In this document: positions 19,301-27,900 of the stretch, piece after piece
How the letters are laid out: the number at the start of each line of letters is the position of its first letter
How positions within the stretch are numbered: position 1 is the first letter of the stretch
Assembly: GCA_034440455.1 (NCBI GenBank)
Contig: JAWXCB010000008.1
Location: 1 to 64,000, forward strand
Length of the DNA stretch: 64,000 bases
Reading direction: 5' to 3'
DNA from: JAWXCB01 sp034440455
GTDB lineage: Bacteria; Bacteroidota; Bacteroidia; Chitinophagales; CAIOSU01
Notes under the pieces: generated by a model
Database searches by the model: none
The model's input: only the letters and a program-made list of their open reading frames with translations
What the model was told of the DNA's origin: nothing
Made by a program: the position numbers and the translations under genes

Positions 19301-19376
19301 TGAGAAAACGCAGAAGCCTGCGGGAACAATGGACAAGATTTGGCATTGCGAAACAATGGAGGGGTATGATGAATAG
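16311..19376 (+). CDS. Secreted tandem amidohydrolase (two amidohydrolase domains)
   Basis: A 1021-residue exported protein with a membrane-targeting signal (about residues 18-42, ending AISQE). It contains two imidazolonepropionase-like amidohydrolase units in series. The first (about 50-460) has lost the metal-binding HxH: where it is expected the sequence reads YPSFIDLYSDYG. The second (about 575-985) keeps it (TSGIIDEHSHIA), plus later metal-site candidates RFITCHSYVQSE, NTFTHILEGYK and INSDDAEMG. The closing block KVGKDADVVMWSDNPL is the composite beta-sandwich. Only the second half should be catalytic; the substrate could be a cyclic amide or a dipeptide. A related gene lies beyond the ATPase/DUF4276 cassette. 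Confidence 0.85.
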   Translation: MRFAHTKKHASGSHTFFIRWVNALFFFLLSFFPAISQETFPVNGITDERAETFAFINATIHTDYRNTLENSTLLIQKGKIVAIGNAVALPNDAVVFDLKGMHIYPSFIDLYSDYGVPPAKKPEGDFWKKGFETSKKGAFGWNEAIKPEISANELFKADDKAADELRKLGFGAVLTHQKDGIARGSGALVTLGSKKENEETVRGVCSAHFSFDKGSSQQDYPTSLMGAIALLRQTYLDAQWYASMNGKADYNLSLEAWNQLQALPKIFEVNDVFSLLRADKVGDEFGAQYILKGAGDEYKRLNDVKATQASLILPVNFPDAFDVANPFDALQLNLSDMKHWELAPANAALLNNAGVEFAFTTTGLKEKNVFLANIYKAIKNGLPEDAALKALTFTPAKMVNAQNELGALEKNKLANFIITTGKLFDDNTRITENWIQGKKYAIDHSNLENIDGVYKLNFSGKTYSLTIEGSPFKTKASVQLQDTVKADVQFSRVDNIVSLSFNLSADKKVNEAVRLSGLIEKEKWSGKGQLSDGAWVNWEARFNKALDQKEEKKEEKRDSIPPVGKIIYPFVAYGYSETPKQETVLIKNATVWTNEKDGILTNADILIKNGKIAAVGKNLSETNARVVDGTGKHLTSGIIDEHSHIAISRGVNEGSHASSAEVSIGDVVNSEDINIYRQLAGGVIAAQLLHGSANPIGGQSQIIKLRWGFAPEKMKLENAPRFIKFALGENVKRSNWEQPYQRYPQTRMGVEQVYIDHFTRAQEYEKKQTAFTKLSSKEKLTTVAPRRDLEMEILLQILKKERFITCHSYVQSEINMLMHVAERFGFRVNTFTHILEGYKLADKMKAHGVSASSFADWWAYKYEVLEAIPYNAAILTKAGVNTAINSDDAEMGRRLNQEAAKCIKYGGLTEEEAWKLVTLNPAKMLHIDERMGSIKVGKDADVVMWSDNPLSVYARAEMTFVDGICFYDLKKDETMRKEIATERALLIQKMLAAKKAGEKTQKPAGTMDKIWHCETMEGYDE

Positions 19377-19432
19377 CCGAGTTGACATTATTTGTTACTG
19401 TATCTTTAAGGTAGAATTTCTGTAGTTCAAAT

Positions 19433-20596
19433 ATGAGAATTTCACGACTAAAACTTATTAACTGGAAGAATTTCAAAGAGGCTAATGTAGAATTACGCTA
19501 CCGGGTTTTCATTGTAGGACCTAATGCATCTGGGAAAAGTAATTTTTTAGATGCCCTCCGGTTTCTGAGAGATATTGTCAGGCAAGGAGGAAGCTTACAG
19601 GAAGCTGTTGGAATCAGAGATGGCGTATCAAAAATTAGATGTGTCGCAGCAAGAAGTAATCCGGATATTACGGTAGGTGTTGAAGTGACTAATAATGAAG
19701 ATAAAGCAGAGTGGTACTATGAACTTACTTTCAACCAAACTGGAGGAGGTATTGCAGATTTAAAAGCAGTAGTAAAGAAGGAGTACCTGGAAAATTTAAT
19801 TACGGGAGAAATTTGCATAGATAGACCCAATGAAAAAAAGGAAAGTGACTACTTGCTAGAGTTTACATCTATTGAACAGGCGTCTATCAATGAAAAATTC
19901 AGAAGTTTTATTGAGTTACTTAGTGAAATATCTTATTTGCACCTGATACCTCAATTGGTAAGAGACCCTAAATCTTTTTTGAAAACAAGTAAAGGAGAAG
20001 ATTATTACGGCAGAGATTTTTTGGATAGAATATCTTCCCTCAATAAATTAACTCGGAAAGCGTATTTAAAGCGGATAGAAACGGCATTGAGGTCAGCTCT
20101 TCCAAATCTTGAAAAATTAGAGTTTGAACCAGATGAATTAGGCATTCCCCATTTTGAGGCAACATTCAAGCAATGGAGAGGGAAGGGAGTAAAACAACGG
20201 GAAAAACATTTTTCAGATGGCACATTGCGATTCATTGGCTTGTTTTGGGCACTGCAAGATGGCACCAAACCAATACTTCTTGAAGAGCCAGAGTTATCCT
20301 TACATAGTGCAGTTATTGTCAGGCTTGCAGATGTAATTTGGAAACTGCAAAAAAAGAAAACAGGGAAACGACAGGTTATTGTAACAACACATAGTCAAGA
20401 ACTGCTAAATAATACAGGAATAAGCGCAGAGGAAATCTTATTAGTGATGGTGGAAGGAGAAGAAGGGAGCAAAATAATTTCATCTGCATCCCTACCTGAT
20501 GTAAAGGCATATTTGTTAGCCGGGCAGCCGATAGGTGATATCCTTCTGAAACGCACCTCGCCAAAGAATATTCAACAACTAATACTCTTTGAATAA
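19433..20596 (+). CDS. RecF/OLD-type AAA ATPase (AAA_21)
   Basis: A 387-residue SMC/RecF-like ATPase. The opening ISRLKLINWKNFKEANVEL is the usual first strand of OLD/RecF proteins. Walker A is GPNASGKS at residues 29-36. An ABC-type signature FSDGTLRFIGL lies at 260-270, Walker B with catalytic Glu ILLEEPELSLH at 281-291, and the H-loop VTTHSQ at 317-322. There is no nuclease domain in this chain. The next gene begins two bases after its stop and is a TOPRIM-like DUF4276 protein, so the two likely form a sensor-effector complex. Sequence is AT-richer than the flanking genes (20 G+C in bases 19981-20040 against 28 in 17041-17100), suggesting acquisition. Confidence 0.88.
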   Translation: MRISRLKLINWKNFKEANVELRYRVFIVGPNASGKSNFLDALRFLRDIVRQGGSLQEAVGIRDGVSKIRCVAARSNPDITVGVEVTNNEDKAEWYYELTFNQTGGGIADLKAVVKKEYLENLITGEICIDRPNEKKESDYLLEFTSIEQASINEKFRSFIELLSEISYLHLIPQLVRDPKSFLKTSKGEDYYGRDFLDRISSLNKLTRKAYLKRIETALRSALPNLEKLEFEPDELGIPHFEATFKQWRGKGVKQREKHFSDGTLRFIGLFWALQDGTKPILLEEPELSLHSAVIVRLADVIWKLQKKKTGKRQVIVTTHSQELLNNTGISAEEILLVMVEGEEGSKIISSASLPDVKAYLLAGQPIGDILLKRTSPKNIQQLILFE

Positions 20597-20598
20597 TT

Positions 20599-21192
20599 AT
20601 GCAGGTTCAGCCGGTAGTTGAAGATCTGGTTCAAGAAAGAATTGTTTTCAAACTGTTCAGCACTCTCAGACCAGAACTTGATTTACTCAATTCATTGGGA
20701 GGTCAGGGCAATTCTTACATACGCTTAAGAATGAAAGGTTTTAATGCAGTTTCACATGTTCTTCCTCATTTTATAATCACAGATTTAGATAATATTACCT
20801 GTGCTCCTGAACTTATTAGCAAGTGGATAGATTTTCAACTGTCTGATAAATTATTATTTCGTATTGCAGTGCGTGAAGCTGAGGCATGGCTTTTAGCAGA
20901 TAGAAAAAATTTTGCAAAGTTTTTCGGTGTTCCTGTAAACAAGATTCCTCTTTATGTTGAGCAACTGAGCGACCCGAAAGAATTTGTTGTAAACCTCGCC
21001 AGAAAATCAAGAAAGAAAGGAATTCGGGAAGACATTATTCCGGAAGGAACATCGAAGGTAGGAGCGGGTTATAATTTAAGGATGGAGGAATTTATTCACT
21101 TTCATTGGAATTTTAATGAAGCTTCACAAAGCTCTCGAAGTTTAGAGAAGGCAGTCCTTCGAATTAAAGAATTTCTACGTCAGAAAAATTAG
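20599..21192 (+). CDS. DUF4276-like protein, probable TOPRIM-fold partner of the ATPase
   Basis: A 197-residue protein. The first strand VQPVVEDLVQERIVFKLF (E8, E13) resembles the TOPRIM 'vEG.tE' start. HFIITDLDN gives a DxD pair (D62, D64). VREAEAWLLAD at 91-101 is the hallmark of DUF4276, a family with a TOPRIM-like fold. TOPRIM domains bind Mg and act in nucleases and topoisomerases; nuclease activity here is inferred, not shown. The N-terminal motif has D rather than G after E8, so activity should be tested. Starts two bases after the ATPase stop, the same arrangement as paired OLD-like defence systems. Confidence 0.72.
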   Translation: MQVQPVVEDLVQERIVFKLFSTLRPELDLLNSLGGQGNSYIRLRMKGFNAVSHVLPHFIITDLDNITCAPELISKWIDFQLSDKLLFRIAVREAEAWLLADRKNFAKFFGVPVNKIPLYVEQLSDPKEFVVNLARKSRKKGIREDIIPEGTSKVGAGYNLRMEEFIHFHWNFNEASQSSRSLEKAVLRIKEFLRQKN

Positions 21193-21196
21193 TCTA

Positions 21197-22489
21197 TTGA
21201 AAAACAATCTTTTAAAAATTCTATTGACCCTTACAGCAAGTTTTGCTGATACAAACTCTTTCGCTCAAATCCCAACTCCCTCCCTTCCACAATCCCACCC
21301 AATCGTTTTGCGCGGAGGCATCGCGCACATCGGCAATGGACAGGTGATTGAAAACAGCCTCATCCGGTTTGAAAATGGGAAAATCTCTTTTGTCGGAACA
21401 TCGGGCGAGTTCATTCCTGATGACAACACAAAAATCATTGATGCAACCGGCAAGCACATTTATCCCGGATTCATTGCTGCAAATACTACCATCGGCTTAT
21501 CAGAAATTGAAGCTGTTCGCGCAACCCTTGACTTCAATGAAACGGGCGAGTTGAATCCGAATGCGCGAACCATTATCGCATACAATACCGATTCAAAGAT
21601 TATTCCCACCGTGCGCTCAAATGGAATTCTGCTTGCACAGATAACACCGCGAGGCGGACGCATCTCCGGCACTTCATCCGTTGTTCAGTTGGATGCATGG
21701 AACTGGGAAGATGCCGCCTACAAAACCGACATCGGCATTCATCTGAATTGGCCGTCTAAATTTTCGCAGACTGGCTGGTGGGCAGAACCGGGCGGAATAA
21801 AAATGAATGACAACTACGCCAAGGAAGTTGACGCGCTGCGCGATTTTTTCATAGAGGCGAAACCCTACTCAACAACAACTCCGCAGGAAATCAACCAGCG
21901 GCTTGAAGCGGTGAAGGGATTGTTTTCAAACGAGAAAAAGTTATTCGTGCATGTAAATGAAGCAACTGAAATTTTGGAAGCAATAGATTTCAGCAAACAG
22001 CAAAGTTTGAAAATCACACTTGTTGGTGGAAGAGATGCGTGGCGCGTGGCTGACTATTTGAAAGAGAACAACATCCCTGTAATTTTACAATCCCTGCACG
22101 AACTCCCCGTAAAGCAAGACGATGATATTGATTTAATGTACAAACTTCCCGCTTTGCTGAAACAAGCCGGAGTGGAATTTTGCATCAGCATGGATGGCAA
22201 CTGGGGGGTGCGCTCGCTGCCCTTTGTTGCTGGAAATGCGGTGGCGCATGGATTAACAAAAGAAGAAGCCTTAGCTTCTATCACGAGCAGCCCTGCAAAA
22301 ATTCTTGGATTGGAAAAATCAGTGGGAACAATTAAAGTCGGGAAAGATGCAACACTCATCGTTTCAACTGGCGATGCGCTTGATATGCGCACAAGTAATA
22401 TCGAACACGCTTTCATTCAAGGTAGACAACTTGATTTGGACGACTTGCATAAAATACTCTATCGCAAATTCAGGGCAAAGTATCAGTAA
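21197..22489 (+). CDS. Secreted amidohydrolase-like protein, probable pseudo-enzyme
   Basis: A 430-residue exported protein (signal about residues 1-24, ending SFAQ) with an amidohydrolase composite beta-sandwich: IVLRGGIAHIGNG at the start and GTIKVGKDATLIVSTGD at the end. The expected HxH after strand 1 is replaced (YPGFIAANTTIG), and the later metal Asp region reads ISMDGNWG, so metal-dependent hydrolysis is doubtful. It resembles the first half of the 1021-residue protein upstream, and the two probably act together in the periplasm. The start is a TTG at 21197, five bases after the DUF4276 stop; no ATG is available at the junction. Confidence 0.8.
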   Translation: MKNNLLKILLTLTASFADTNSFAQIPTPSLPQSHPIVLRGGIAHIGNGQVIENSLIRFENGKISFVGTSGEFIPDDNTKIIDATGKHIYPGFIAANTTIGLSEIEAVRATLDFNETGELNPNARTIIAYNTDSKIIPTVRSNGILLAQITPRGGRISGTSSVVQLDAWNWEDAAYKTDIGIHLNWPSKFSQTGWWAEPGGIKMNDNYAKEVDALRDFFIEAKPYSTTTPQEINQRLEAVKGLFSNEKKLFVHVNEATEILEAIDFSKQQSLKITLVGGRDAWRVADYLKENNIPVILQSLHELPVKQDDDIDLMYKLPALLKQAGVEFCISMDGNWGVRSLPFVAGNAVAHGLTKEEALASITSSPAKILGLEKSVGTIKVGKDATLIVSTGDALDMRTSNIEHAFIQGRQLDLDDLHKILYRKFRAKYQ

Positions 22490-22495
22490 TTTCTC

Positions 22496-22520
22496 TGTCA
22501 TGCCGTATTCATTCCGGCAT
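22496..22520. repeat. Half copy of the TGTCAT-type palindromic repeat
   Basis: The bases TGTCATGCCG...CCGGCATAA form a short hairpin just after the amidohydrolase-like gene. They match one arm of the larger elements at 37802-37883 and 41003-41068. It could serve as a terminator-like hairpin for the upstream gene. Confidence 0.55.
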
Positions 22521-22565
22521 AAGCCGAAATGAAAAACTCTCACTTCAATTTTCTATCTTTTCACC

Positions 22566-23111
22566 ATGATAGTCCCCGTTGAGAAACAATTCAAAAGCAT
22601 TGAAGAGCAGCGTAAGAATCTGCTTGATGAAATAGCAAAACTTTCACACGCGCAGCAAAACTTCAAACCTTCGCCCGATGCGTGGAGCATTTTGCAAGTG
22701 GTGAATCATCTGCTTTTTTCTGAAACCAATGTGGTGAAATACATGCTGAAAAAAATGCAGGGTATCGCAACCGTTGAGAAAGCAGGCTTTCAGGCGAAAG
22801 TGCGCTCTGTCGTGCTGAATTCGTTTTTAAAATCACCGTTCAAATTCAAAGCGCCAAAAGCGGCAATGCCCACGCAAGAGGAAGTGTACATTTTTGAAAA
22901 TCTGCGCAAGCAATGGAACGAAACGCGCAGCGGGTTTGCAAAAATCCTCGACCAACTGAATCCTGCTGATGCAGAGAAACTGATTTTCAAACACCCGCTT
23001 TCCGGCAAGTTCAATATTTACCAAACGATGTCCTTCATGCAGGAGCATGTGGCACATCATATCCGGCAGGTCGCCCGAATAAAAGCACATCCTAACTTCC
23101 CCCAGAAGTAA
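22566..23111 (+). CDS. DinB family protein
   Basis: A 181-residue four-helix-bundle protein of the DinB/YfiT superfamily. Candidate metal histidines are in LQVVNHLLFSE (first helix pair) and EHVAHHIRQVARI (last helix), the usual three-His Ni/Zn site. PDAWSILQV is the typical segment before the first His. Members include thiol transferases (bacillithiol, mycothiol) and damage-induced proteins; which activity applies here is unknown. Convergent with the gldM homologue, nine bases apart. Confidence 0.85.
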   Translation: MIVPVEKQFKSIEEQRKNLLDEIAKLSHAQQNFKPSPDAWSILQVVNHLLFSETNVVKYMLKKMQGIATVEKAGFQAKVRSVVLNSFLKSPFKFKAPKAAMPTQEEVYIFENLRKQWNETRSGFAKILDQLNPADAEKLIFKHPLSGKFNIYQTMSFMQEHVAHHIRQVARIKAHPNFPQK

Positions 23112-23120
23112 AAGAATTTT

Positions 23121-24755
23121 TTATTTTATTTTGAATGAAATTTCCGGAACATTGCGTACAATCTTATCGGGTCCTTCCGCTTTGATATATTCAAAATAGT
23201 AGCGGTCACCGCGTTGCGCGGCAGCAACCAATTCCAGCATCTTTGGGGTAAATACAGAAGTTGTTGCATCACCATCATTCACTTCGCCCTTGTGTTCACG
23301 CGTCATGCGATAGCCGACAACTTTGTAATGCACACCTTCAAATTCAAAATCTTTCAGTACTGTCTTCAGTTCCTTTGCTACTTTAAATGTTGCGATGTCT
23401 ATTGGGCCGCCTTCATAACCCAGCACCTGCGCTGTTGGCGTAGGTGTGCGTTTCACTCTGAATTCCGAAATACCCATTTCTGTTTCTTTCCCATCTTCCA
23501 TCACAACATTGACTTTGATTTTTGCACGCCCGACATTATTCATTTTCACTGAATACTCTCCGTTTGCACCGTTAATGGTACCGTTTCCTGAGATAAGATA
23601 TGCACGCACCCGTTCGGCTGGGTATCCGGGCACGGAAACTGATAAAGGATTTTCAATTCCTGCATACAACAGATTGATTTTATCGGGTGAAACAATTGCC
23701 GTAGGCTGCGCGGCTTTGTAGTTCACTTCAAAAGGATAATAATTGAAGCCAGTGCCTTCCGGATTTTTGATTTTGATTACTCCCTCACGATACTGGTCGC
23801 CTGCTCTGTCAGGCAACTCATTGTATTGCGCAACTCCATCTTTCACTTCTAATTGCGTAAACCCATCCTGAAGCGGGAAATCCTCCACTTGATTAAATAA
23901 TTTTCCGTTTGCATCGCGCAGAGGGATTCCGTTATTAAATTTTCCCACGAACACCTCCACCTCCTGTGTCTTACTGGTGGCTGCAAAAAAAATATTCGCA
24001 TTGAACTGCTGGCGGTTGGCAAGCACATAATTGTTTGGCGCAATCACTTTTGCAGAAAGTTGTTCAAACGCATAAGAACCGGCATCCACTCCTTTATAGA
24101 GTTGCTCAAGGATGCGCGATTCCGCATCTTTCGCATCGCCTTGCAACTTTGCAAGCATCGTAACTGCTGCAATCACCGGCACTCGTTCAAAGTTGTAATT
24201 CGCCCAGCTCTTTTTGTCCAGCTTCTCTGCTTCCAGCACATCATAACTTGTACTCAGCGAAATTTCTCTTTCTAATCTTGTCCTTGCTTCAGTCGTTAGC
24301 CCAGCAAGCATCGGCAGTGAAAATAATTTTTCGCGCAACTCATTTATTTTTCTCTCCAGTTCGATGCCGCTTTCGCGCTCAATCATAATGCGCGTAGTAA
24401 CGTCCGTATTTTTTGAACCGCTGATTTTTCCCTGTGCCACGCCACCGCTTTCTTCAATCAATTGCGTTTTTAATTGCTCCGTGTAGGTATAAAAATCATG
24501 CACCATGTTGCGCGCAAGCACCGCATCAGCGAGGTACGGTTTTGTCTTTGCCGCGTTGCTGTTATACTTCGACTGGAACATGCCCATCAGCGAGGCGGTT
24601 TTCGCTTCGGCTGCTTCATTTGAAACATTGAGCTTGTCATTGATAAGTTTGAATGCGTTCAGCACTTCGCTGGAAACATTCAATGCTAAAAGAGCGGTTA
24701 ATGCCAGGTACATGATGTTAATCATCTGCTGGCGCGGTTGTTTGGGAATGGACAT
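23121..24755 (-). CDS. gldM: GldM/PorM homologue (T9SS motor-complex type), without gldKLN neighbours
   Basis: A 544-residue protein. A single N-terminal transmembrane helix is preceded by PRQQMINIMYLALTALLALNVSSEVL, the signature GldM start that pairs with GldL in the proton-driven T9SS/gliding motor. The rest (about 35-544) is periplasmic, with the four-domain elongated GldM layout and the typical C-terminal end GPDKIVRNVPEISFKIK. The start ATG at 24755 (MSIPKQPR) is chosen over the longer frame. In most Bacteroidota gldM lies in a gldK-L-M-N operon. Here its neighbours are DinB and a helicase, so it may be a second, specialised copy. Confidence 0.88.
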   Translation of the reverse strand: MSIPKQPRQQMINIMYLALTALLALNVSSEVLNAFKLINDKLNVSNEAAEAKTASLMGMFQSKYNSNAAKTKPYLADAVLARNMVHDFYTYTEQLKTQLIEESGGVAQGKISGSKNTDVTTRIMIERESGIELERKINELREKLFSLPMLAGLTTEARTRLEREISLSTSYDVLEAEKLDKKSWANYNFERVPVIAAVTMLAKLQGDAKDAESRILEQLYKGVDAGSYAFEQLSAKVIAPNNYVLANRQQFNANIFFAATSKTQEVEVFVGKFNNGIPLRDANGKLFNQVEDFPLQDGFTQLEVKDGVAQYNELPDRAGDQYREGVIKIKNPEGTGFNYYPFEVNYKAAQPTAIVSPDKINLLYAGIENPLSVSVPGYPAERVRAYLISGNGTINGANGEYSVKMNNVGRAKIKVNVVMEDGKETEMGISEFRVKRTPTPTAQVLGYEGGPIDIATFKVAKELKTVLKDFEFEGVHYKVVGYRMTREHKGEVNDGDATTSVFTPKMLELVAAAQRGDRYYFEYIKAEGPDKIVRNVPEISFKIK

Positions 24756-24914
24756 AGATTGGTTGTTTAATGCGTGATTAAATAACCTTAGCGGGCAGGG
24801 CAAATCTTTGGGGAAGAGAACGACTTAGGGGGAAAAGCGGTGAAAGAACGGAGGAGCTTTTGAGATATTGCGTAGTATAAAACTTTTTTACTGAATTTGT
24901 TACGAATCAGCAAA

Positions 24915-27900
24915 TCAATCAACTTCCTCGCCTTCCGGCACACTCTGATACCGCGACTTCACAAAATTGCACCAGTCACAATCTTTATCGTTGCATCCGT
25001 TTTTGAATTCAAGATTCATGATGCTGTTGTAAACGCGCGTGATTTCACCAGTCACAATTTCTACATCGGCATCCGTAACGGGGATGCGTGTTTTTGAAAA
25101 CTTCCCTTCCTTATCGGGCTGCACAAAATCAATTTCAGCAGAAGCAAACTGCCAGTCTGTTGTGCGGTCGTTGTCAATTAAAATGCGATAGAACACCGCT
25201 TGTCGCCAGTAGTCGCCTTCCTGCGGGATGAGTTTCTTTTTCGCATTTTTCGGGTCGCCTGTTTTGTAATCCACCACGTTCACAAGTTTTCCTTCAAACT
25301 CAATCTTGTCCAATTTTCCATTTAAAGGAACTCCGTTTACCGCAACGGTGCGAATATTTCTTTCGGGAGAAATCACTTTATTCCACGAGTTGACATATTG
25401 CTTGTAATAGGCTGGCAGGATTTCTTTTCCATATTCAAGTCTCCGCTTAAATTGTTCGGCAGTGAATGCTTCCGCCTGCCAGTGCATCGAGCGTTCAAAA
25501 TCACCCGCAAATTCATCAGCGTCAGGAAATGTTTTATTGGCGGTTGTCATTTTGCGGAACAACTGCTCCAGCGCATAATGCACTGCAGTGCCGAAAGCGA
25601 GATGCTCATTTTTTGCAGTGGGCACCTTTAGCACGTATTTGAAATAAAAGCTCAACGGGCAGCGCAGATATTCATTAAGGTGCGTTACGCTGAGCGAATA
25701 ATTTTCCAATGATTTGCGCAACCATGATTCTTCGATTAGCTCAAGAACAGGAGGCGCTGGTTCCTGCAACATCAATTCATGAAAATCCACCAGATCATCA
25801 TCAGGCAGTTCAATTCTTCGCTCGGTAATTCCAGTTGCTGAACTAATTTCTGCCACAAAGCGGCACTTCTCCTGCGGATTCATTTTATTATCCGCAGTGT
25901 GATAGCTGATGTAAAGGCGTTGCTTTGCGCGCGTGAGCGCGACATAAAACAAGCGTCTGGATTCCTCCATCTCATCGCCATCAGTCGCAATCTGTGTTAC
26001 AAGATTGTCGGGCAACTTGTAACCGCTGCTCATCGCGCCTTTTTCCCACGCGTCTTTTGTGCAGCCGAATAAAAAGACCTCATCAAATTCCAATCCTTTT
26101 GAAGCATGAGCAGTCACGAGATTCACGCCTTGCTCATTGTAAGAAATTTTATTTACGGGCAATTCAATTTCATCTTGCTGCATCATGCGAATGGTTTCCG
26201 CGATGCGCGCAATCGTGATGCGCGGATTTTTCGCGCTCTCGCTTTTTACGAAATCAAAAAACGAAGTGAGTTCCTGCATTAGCCACAACTTGTCGGACGA
26301 CTGCATGATGTAGCGCAACACGCCACCGCGTGTAACGATTTTTTCCAGCAGTTGCTGCACGGTGATATTTTTCGATTCATGAATCCAATATTCTAAATCA
26401 TCACTCAACTTTTTCATGTTGCGCCACACGCGATTGTCCGTTTCTTCAAACAATTCATTTTTTATTTTCCCGCCAACCCTGCTGATTTCTTCGCGCCACG
26501 TAAGGTTGCGTTTTGATTTCATATCAAGCGCCATGCGGGCAATCACGAGCGCGTTAATGCCGAAAATGTTGAAATGCAATATGTCAAACAGCAAATATTC
26601 TCCGCTGTGCGGGTATTGTGTTTCCGCGTCAATGTAGCGCAGGATTGTTATGATTTGCGTTACGAGAGGAGTATCTAACACATTGGCTCTGCGCCTGAGA
26701 TTCACCGGAATGTTGTGCTCTTCCAAAAATTTAGCGAGGTCTTCAGCCTGCCGGTGCTTGCGGTAAATCACTGCAATGTTTGCCAGATTCACGCCTTGTT
26801 CTTTTCGCGCAATGATTTCTTTTGCAACATGCGCAGTTTCATAAGCGATACTGGCATATTCCCTGATTTCCGGCTGAAAATCAAGCGCGGCATTTTCTCC
26901 CTTCGCAAGAAGATTTTTGCTTAATCCCGGAATTGCAGTAATGAGCCGCTCACGGTTGTTTTCAATCAGCGCTTTTGCCGCGTCAAGAATATGCTGCGTG
27001 GAACGATAGTTTTCTGTAATCACAACCACGTTTGCGCTTTCCTGAAATTCATTTTTAAACTGTAAAATATTTTCCACGCTCGCGCCCTGAAAGCGATAGA
27101 TAGATTGGTCGTCATCGCCCACTACAAACACGTTTGGAGTTTCCCAATACCCGATAAGCTGATGCAGCAGTTGGTTTTGAATTCCGTTGGTATCCTGATA
27201 TTCATCCACCATCACATACTGATAGCGTTCCTGGCAGGTGAGCAGCAAGTCGGGATGTTTATTAAAAGCATCATGCACCCACAGCAGCATATCATCAAAA
27301 TCATAGCGCCTTGCTTTCTCTAATTGCTCTCTGAATTGTGTGAATGAATGCGCGGCAGCTTTTAACTGCTCCATTTGTTCGGTTGCCTTTTTGATAGCAT
27401 CTTTTTTCGGGTCGCCCTTTTGAATCCCTTTTACTTTGTTGGCTCTTTTGTATTGAAACTCTTCACGTTCAGAAAGCGAAAACAAATATTCATCGGCTTT
27501 GCCGCAAATAAATTCCGCATCCCATCCTTCTTTTTTCATTAAAGAAAATAATGCGCGCATGCGTCTGCGCTCATAATACGCATCTCCGGTGATACGCTTG
27601 AGCGGATGTTCCAATGGAAAATCATCTATCATTTTGCGGATAAGCGCGTTCGCTTCCAAATCGGAAATCAATTCCAAATCATGAATGCCGAAGATGTCAA
27701 GATTATCCTGAATGATGTTGTTACAAAAAGCATGAAACGTATTGATCGTGAGTCTGTAAGCATCGGGACCGATAAACTGTAATAACCTTTTGCGCATGGC
27801 TATCGCGCCTGCATCGGTGTAAGTGAGACACAAAATATTTTCAGGACGCGCGTCTGCATTTTCTAAAATGTAACCGATGCGCGCTGCGAGGATTTGCGTT

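Noticed and set aside
19382..19408. Promoter for the ATPase/DUF4276 cassette (TTG...TATCTTTA)
   Set aside because: The spacing is only 16 bases and the -7 box has a mismatch, so the match is too weak to list.
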